Below are positions 7,332 to 9,732 of a DNA stretch of 9,732 bases, piece after piece; position 1 is the stretch's first letter, and each line of letters begins with the position of its first letter. The stretch spans positions 1 through 9,732 of the forward strand of contig VBGQ01000066.1 in assembly GCA_005882055.1 (NCBI GenBank), written 5' to 3'. The stretch comes from Chloroflexota bacterium (GTDB lineage: Bacteria; Chloroflexota; Limnocylindria; QHBO01). The translations under genes were made by a program, and so were the position numbers. The notes under the pieces are model-generated. The model made no database searches and was not told the DNA's origin. It saw only the letters and a program-made list of their open reading frames with translations.

Positions 7332-7541
7332 CGATCGGCTGCGAACCTAGCCTGGGCTGCGTTGTCCAGGGGCGGGTGGCCCGGCTCTACGCTGCGTTCG
7401 GTCAACGAGTTAGGCGTCGATGGCCGTTAGGGGCGGGCGTAGGCAGGATAGTGTGAGCTAGCTGCCCTCTTGACGCGGTGCCGCGCCTTGAATCCCCGTC
7501 ATTGCCGAGCTCGCTCCACCGCAGCACCTCCGGAGGCATGC

Positions 7542-7985
7542 ATGCGCAGACTCAGTGTCCTGCTTGGGGCAGGAACGCTCCTCATTGCCCTGGCCGCCCC
7601 CGCAGCGGCCTCCTCACCAACCAGCACAACCATCGTCCTCGTCCGAGACAGCCAGTTCAACGAGATCGGCTGGTCGGCTACCGGATCCTTCAGCGACTCC
7701 GGCTCGTGGACGAGTGATTTCCGCCAGTCTGGCGCGCTCCCCTCGCCAGTGGCGTTTCAGACCATCCTCAAGACCACCGAGACCAGCGCGCTCGGCACGT
7801 TCCGCATCGAGTTCCAAGGCCACTTCAACCTGCCCGCCGGCCACGACTTCGGCGGCACATGGGTGATTACTCAGGGCACCGGCGCATACGCTGCCCTCCA
7901 CGGCGGGGGAACTTGGTCGGAAGCGGACGATGCGAACACCGGCAACTTGGTATTCACCTTGGTTGGAGCGGTCCACTTCGACTGA
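7542..7985 (+). CDS. Small secreted beta-rich protein of unknown function
   Basis: A 147-residue predicted exported protein. The start at 7542 has GGAGG (7532-7536) 5 nt upstream. It gives a clean Sec signal peptide: MRR, a hydrophobic core LSVLLGAGTLLIALAAP (4-20), and AAA-S with likely cleavage after Ala23. The mature ~124 residues contain no cysteine and look like alternating strands, as in a small beta-barrel. The stretch GGTWVITQGTGAYAALHGGG (104-123) contains a 'GTGAYxxLxGxGT' signature that I associate with secreted, barrel-like proteins of actinobacteria and relatives. No catalytic motif is evident. The 210-nt gap after the SnoaL-like gene holds no promoter or terminator I would defend. 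A strong terminator follows at 8012-8049. I cannot assign a function. Confidence 0.75.
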   Translation: MRRLSVLLGAGTLLIALAAPAAASSPTSTTIVLVRDSQFNEIGWSATGSFSDSGSWTSDFRQSGALPSPVAFQTILKTTETSALGTFRIEFQGHFNLPAGHDFGGTWVITQGTGAYAALHGGGTWSEADDANTGNLVFTLVGAVHFD

Positions 7986-8011
7986 GGGCACCTCTCAGAT
8001 CGACAAACGGC

Positions 8012-8049
8012 AGGGCCGGTGTCCAGGGCGGGCGCCGGCCCTTTCTTGT
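8012..8049 (+). terminator. Rho-independent terminator after the secreted-protein gene
   Basis: AGGGCCGG (8012-8019) pairs perfectly with CCGGCCCT (8035-8042). The stem can extend inward by five further pairs (8020-8024 with 8030-8034, two of them G-U), leaving a 5-nt loop. TTTCTTGT follows. CGACAA (8001-8006) and TTGTCG (8046-8051) add an outer complementary pair, so it might also work on the opposite strand. It lies 26 nt after the stop at 7985. Confidence 0.75.
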
Positions 8050-8150
8050 CGCCGCGTTTGTAGCCTAGTGGCTGCACGGCTGGAGGATTCAGGCACAGTC
8101 GGCGGATGATTCTGAGCACGAATCCTGGTTCCTGAGGCGCCCGGAGCGAA
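8050..8150. other. Right arm of the element, no gene
   Basis: Between the terminator and the right repeat there is no gene. It contains GATTCTGAGC (8108-8117), the same ten bases that begin at 6510 just inside the left end. It also contains AGGATTC/GAATCCT as an inverted pair (8084-8090, 8120-8126). These could be leftover integrase-binding sites, but they are short. Confidence 0.3.
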
Positions 8151-8208
8151 CTTGAAAACCGCTGACCCGAAAGGGTTCGTGGGTTCGAATCCCACCCCCT
8201 CCGCCAGA
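8151..8208 (+). repeat. Right attachment-site repeat (3' tRNA-Ser fragment)
   Basis: An exact 58-bp copy of 6454-6511. It contains the anticodon loop onward, the variable arm, T arm, 3' acceptor strand and CCA, but no 5' acceptor strand, D arm or 5' anticodon stem. It cannot form a tRNA and should not be annotated as one. It is best read as the original 3' end of tRNA-Ser displaced by integration. It lies 72 nt upstream of the cyclase gene, which was probably the tRNA's original downstream neighbour. Confidence 0.85.
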
Positions 8209-8268
8209 CCACCCTGGCCTGTCGCGAACATGGAAGGGCAGCCATACCTCATCAAGGTCATCCCCTTA

Positions 8269-8274
8269 TAGACT
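8269..8274 (+). promoter_or_regulatory. Possible -10 box for leaderless cyclase transcript
   Basis: TAGACT fits the TANNNT pattern often seen at leaderless genes in high-GC bacteria. It ends 6 nt before the GTG at 8281, so transcription could begin at the start codon itself. There is no Shine-Dalgarno before this GTG. No recognisable -35 box is present, so support is weak. Confidence 0.25.
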
Positions 8275-8280
8275 GGCGAG

Positions 8281-9720
8281 GTGGGTCTCGAGACTCGATT
8301 CGCCAGGGCAGCCAGCGGCCCGATCCCGTACCGGGTCGACGGATCTGGAGCGCGACACCTGCTGATCATCAGCGACTGGGCGCAGCCCTACGGCGAACCT
8401 GGGATCGCGGCGTTCGACGAGTTTGCTCAGGCGCTGGCCGCCAACCAAGCCACGGTGGTCACCGTGCTCGACGGAGCCATGGAGGGGACTTCGGGCAAGC
8501 CGCCCGATATCGACCGACGTCTCGCCGGCGCCCGTGCGGCCGCGGAAGCATCCGGCCTGGGCCAGGCGACCCTCCTGGGCTCCGCAGGAGGTGCCCCGGT
8601 GGCAGCCTTGCTGGCTGCCCAGGAACCTGACCGCTTTGCGCGCCTGATCCTCTACGACACCTTCCCGCCTGAGACCAGGAAGGCCTGGCCGATTGGCACA
8701 CCTGCGGGCGCTCCCGAGACCCTGCCGGACCTCGAGAAGCTCGAATCCGAGCTGAAAACCGCCGGCGCTGCGTGGGACTGGGCCCACGGCCTGTGGAAGG
8801 GCACAGGCAAGGGTCCTGGCAAGTCGCGAGAGGTGCCGTTTCCAGGCGTGCCGCTCCCTGGAGTGCGAGGCTCACCTCTCACCACGCCTGTCCCCGGCCC
8901 GCCGGCGACCTTCAAGGACGGATTGGCGCAGCTCCTGCAACACGTCGCCGCGCTGGAAGGCGCAGGCCGTCCGAGGCATGACACCGGCCTCTCCGCCGTC
9001 ACGATTCCTACGGTCGTCATGGATGTGGGGACCGATCGCGACGCCTCCGGCGGATCTGGTTCGCTCGGCATGCAGGTCGCCGCCGAGATTCCAGGGGCGG
9101 TCCATCGCGCGGTCAATGGCCACTCTCGATGGCCATGGGGTGAGGAGCGCGCTGCCATTGACATGCTCGCCCTGGCACCAGCCAACGTGGCAACCACCGG
9201 AGAGGTCCCCAGGCAGATCGCCAGTGACCCAGAGCGGGTGCTCGCGACGGTTCTCTTTACCGATATCGTCGGCTCCACGGAGCGTCTCGCAGAGCTCGGC
9301 GACGCGGCGTGGCGCGAGCTGCTGGCCCGCCACCACGAGGCAGTTCGCAAGCAGCTCGCGCGCTTCGATGGACGCGAGATCGACACCGCCGGCGACGGAT
9401 TCCTGGCCGCGTTCGAGGCCCCCGCACGTGCCGTCCGATGCGCCGTGGCGATTCGGGACGAGGTGAAGGGCATTGGCCTCAGTGTCCGCTGCGGCCTGCA
9501 TACCGGCGAATGCGAGCAGGTGGGAGGCAAGCTCGTGGGCATCGCCGTCCACATCGGCGCCCGCATCGCCGGGCACGCATCCGCTGACGAGATCCTGGTG
9601 TCGAGCACCGTTCGCGACCTGGTCGCTGGTGCTGGGATCGGCTTCGAGGAACGCGGCGCTGCCACTCTCAAGGGCCTGCCCGGCGAATGGCTGCTCTTTG
9701 CGGTGACCGCGGTCAGCTGA
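8281..9720 (+). CDS. Alpha/beta-hydrolase fused to class III adenylate/guanylate cyclase
   Basis: A 479-residue soluble fusion, the same architecture as Mycobacterium Rv1900c. Residues ~1-300 are an alpha/beta-hydrolase domain. Its nucleophile elbow reads LLGSAGGAP (98-106), one residue short of the usual G-x-S-x-G. His281 in NGHSRWPWGEE matches the position of the catalytic His, and Asp248 or Asp252 could be the acid. A Pro/Gly-rich stretch covers ~174-209. Residues ~316-479 are a class III cyclase domain: FTDIVGST (326-333, metal ligand Asp328) and DTAGDGF (368-374, metal ligand Asp372). The adenine-specifying Lys is replaced by Asp368. The transition-state Asn is replaced by His424 in AVHIGARI, while Arg428 is kept. 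It probably makes cAMP, as its relatives do, but base choice cannot be read from these residues. GTG 8281 gives the family-typical N-terminus 'ETRFA'. No Shine-Dalgarno precedes it. Confidence 0.92.
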   Translation: MGLETRFARAASGPIPYRVDGSGARHLLIISDWAQPYGEPGIAAFDEFAQALAANQATVVTVLDGAMEGTSGKPPDIDRRLAGARAAAEASGLGQATLLGSAGGAPVAALLAAQEPDRFARLILYDTFPPETRKAWPIGTPAGAPETLPDLEKLESELKTAGAAWDWAHGLWKGTGKGPGKSREVPFPGVPLPGVRGSPLTTPVPGPPATFKDGLAQLLQHVAALEGAGRPRHDTGLSAVTIPTVVMDVGTDRDASGGSGSLGMQVAAEIPGAVHRAVNGHSRWPWGEERAAIDMLALAPANVATTGEVPRQIASDPERVLATVLFTDIVGSTERLAELGDAAWRELLARHHEAVRKQLARFDGREIDTAGDGFLAAFEAPARAVRCAVAIRDEVKGIGLSVRCGLHTGECEQVGGKLVGIAVHIGARIAGHASADEILVSSTVRDLVAGAGIGFEERGAATLKGLPGEWLLFAVTAVS

Positions 9721-9732
9721 TCGCTCGAATCA

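Larger units (their letters stand above)
6454..8208. mobile_element. Small decayed integrated element at tRNA-Ser (about 1.7 kb)
   Basis: The segment is bounded by 58-bp perfect direct repeats made of the 3' part of tRNA-Ser (6454-6511 and 8151-8208, offset 1,697 bp). The repeat begins at the first base of the anticodon loop, a known crossover location for tyrosine integrases that target tRNA genes. The element restores a full tRNA on its left and leaves a displaced 3' piece on its right. Inside are an integrase remnant (6522-6623, minus strand) next to the intact tRNA, a SnoaL-like gene, and a gene for a small secreted protein. By eye the cargo is somewhat less GC-rich than its neighbours. 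No complete integrase, excisionase or replication gene is present, so the element is probably fixed, or movable only with help in trans. Confidence 0.72.

Noticed and set aside
7402..7425. Possible integron attC-like core (GTTAGGC near CAACGAGTTAGG)
   Set aside because: A GTTRRRY-like heptamer is present, but I found no partner RYYYAAC or inner L boxes at a suitable distance, and no integron integrase is nearby.
7470..7541. TTG start at 7470 for the secreted-protein gene, and TTGACG there as a -35 box
   Set aside because: The upstream codons look non-coding, and the ATG at 7542 has both a Shine-Dalgarno and a signal peptide. No -10 box lies 16-18 bp after TTGACG.
8151..8206. A second tRNA-Ser gene
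   Set aside because: Only the 3' part is present. The 5' acceptor strand, D arm and 5' anticodon stem are missing, so it cannot fold into a tRNA.

Overview
The window is GC-rich bacterial chromosome (roughly two thirds G+C by eye). Nearly every gene reads left to right, with short gaps and frequent GTG starts. The gene set includes a membrane pyrophosphatase, UppP, GreA, a class I lysyl-tRNA synthetase, SerRS, a GAF-GGDEF protein and an alpha/beta-hydrolase-cyclase fusion. It fits Chloroflexota (for example soil or freshwater lineages) or Actinomycetota. I lean towards Chloroflexota but cannot settle this without a database search.

Layout. (1) 1-1427: the 3' part of hppA (membrane H+/Na+ pyrophosphatase), then uppP (undecaprenyl-diphosphatase). 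(2) 1428-1685: a control region with a textbook -35/-10 promoter (TTGACA, 17 bp, TACAAT). About 70 bp further on comes a compound hairpin followed by T6, which looks like an intrinsic terminator or attenuator. After it, a 31-codon His/Pro-rich reading frame overlaps the greA start as ATGA. (3) 1686-5045: greA, lysS (class I) and serS, packed with 18 and 9 nt gaps. The greA/lysS junction has three 7-nt arms that can form two mutually exclusive hairpins, one of which includes the first base of the lysS start codon. (4) 5055-6410: a diguanylate cyclase with an RxxD inhibitory site. It is followed after 11 nt by tRNA-Ser(UGA), the substrate of the upstream SerRS. (5) 6454-8208: a small, decayed integrated element. 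The 3' part of tRNA-Ser from the first base of the anticodon loop onward is duplicated exactly (58 bp) 1,697 bp downstream. A short tyrosine-integrase remnant sits next to the intact tRNA. The cargo is a SnoaL/NTF2-like protein and a small secreted beta-rich protein, the latter followed by a strong terminator. (6) 8281-9720: an alpha/beta-hydrolase fused to a class III nucleotide cyclase with non-canonical active-site residues.

How the genes fit together. The core block is housekeeping: pyrophosphate-driven ion pumping, recycling of the cell-wall lipid carrier, rescue of backtracked RNA polymerase and aminoacylation. Two nucleotide second-messenger enzymes (c-di-GMP, and cAMP-like) flank the integration site. 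The observations most worth following up are the tRNA-Ser element with its integrase remnant, the promoter-terminator-leader arrangement ahead of greA, and the greA/lysS RNA switch candidate. I found no clearly new defence or mobile system with complete machinery.
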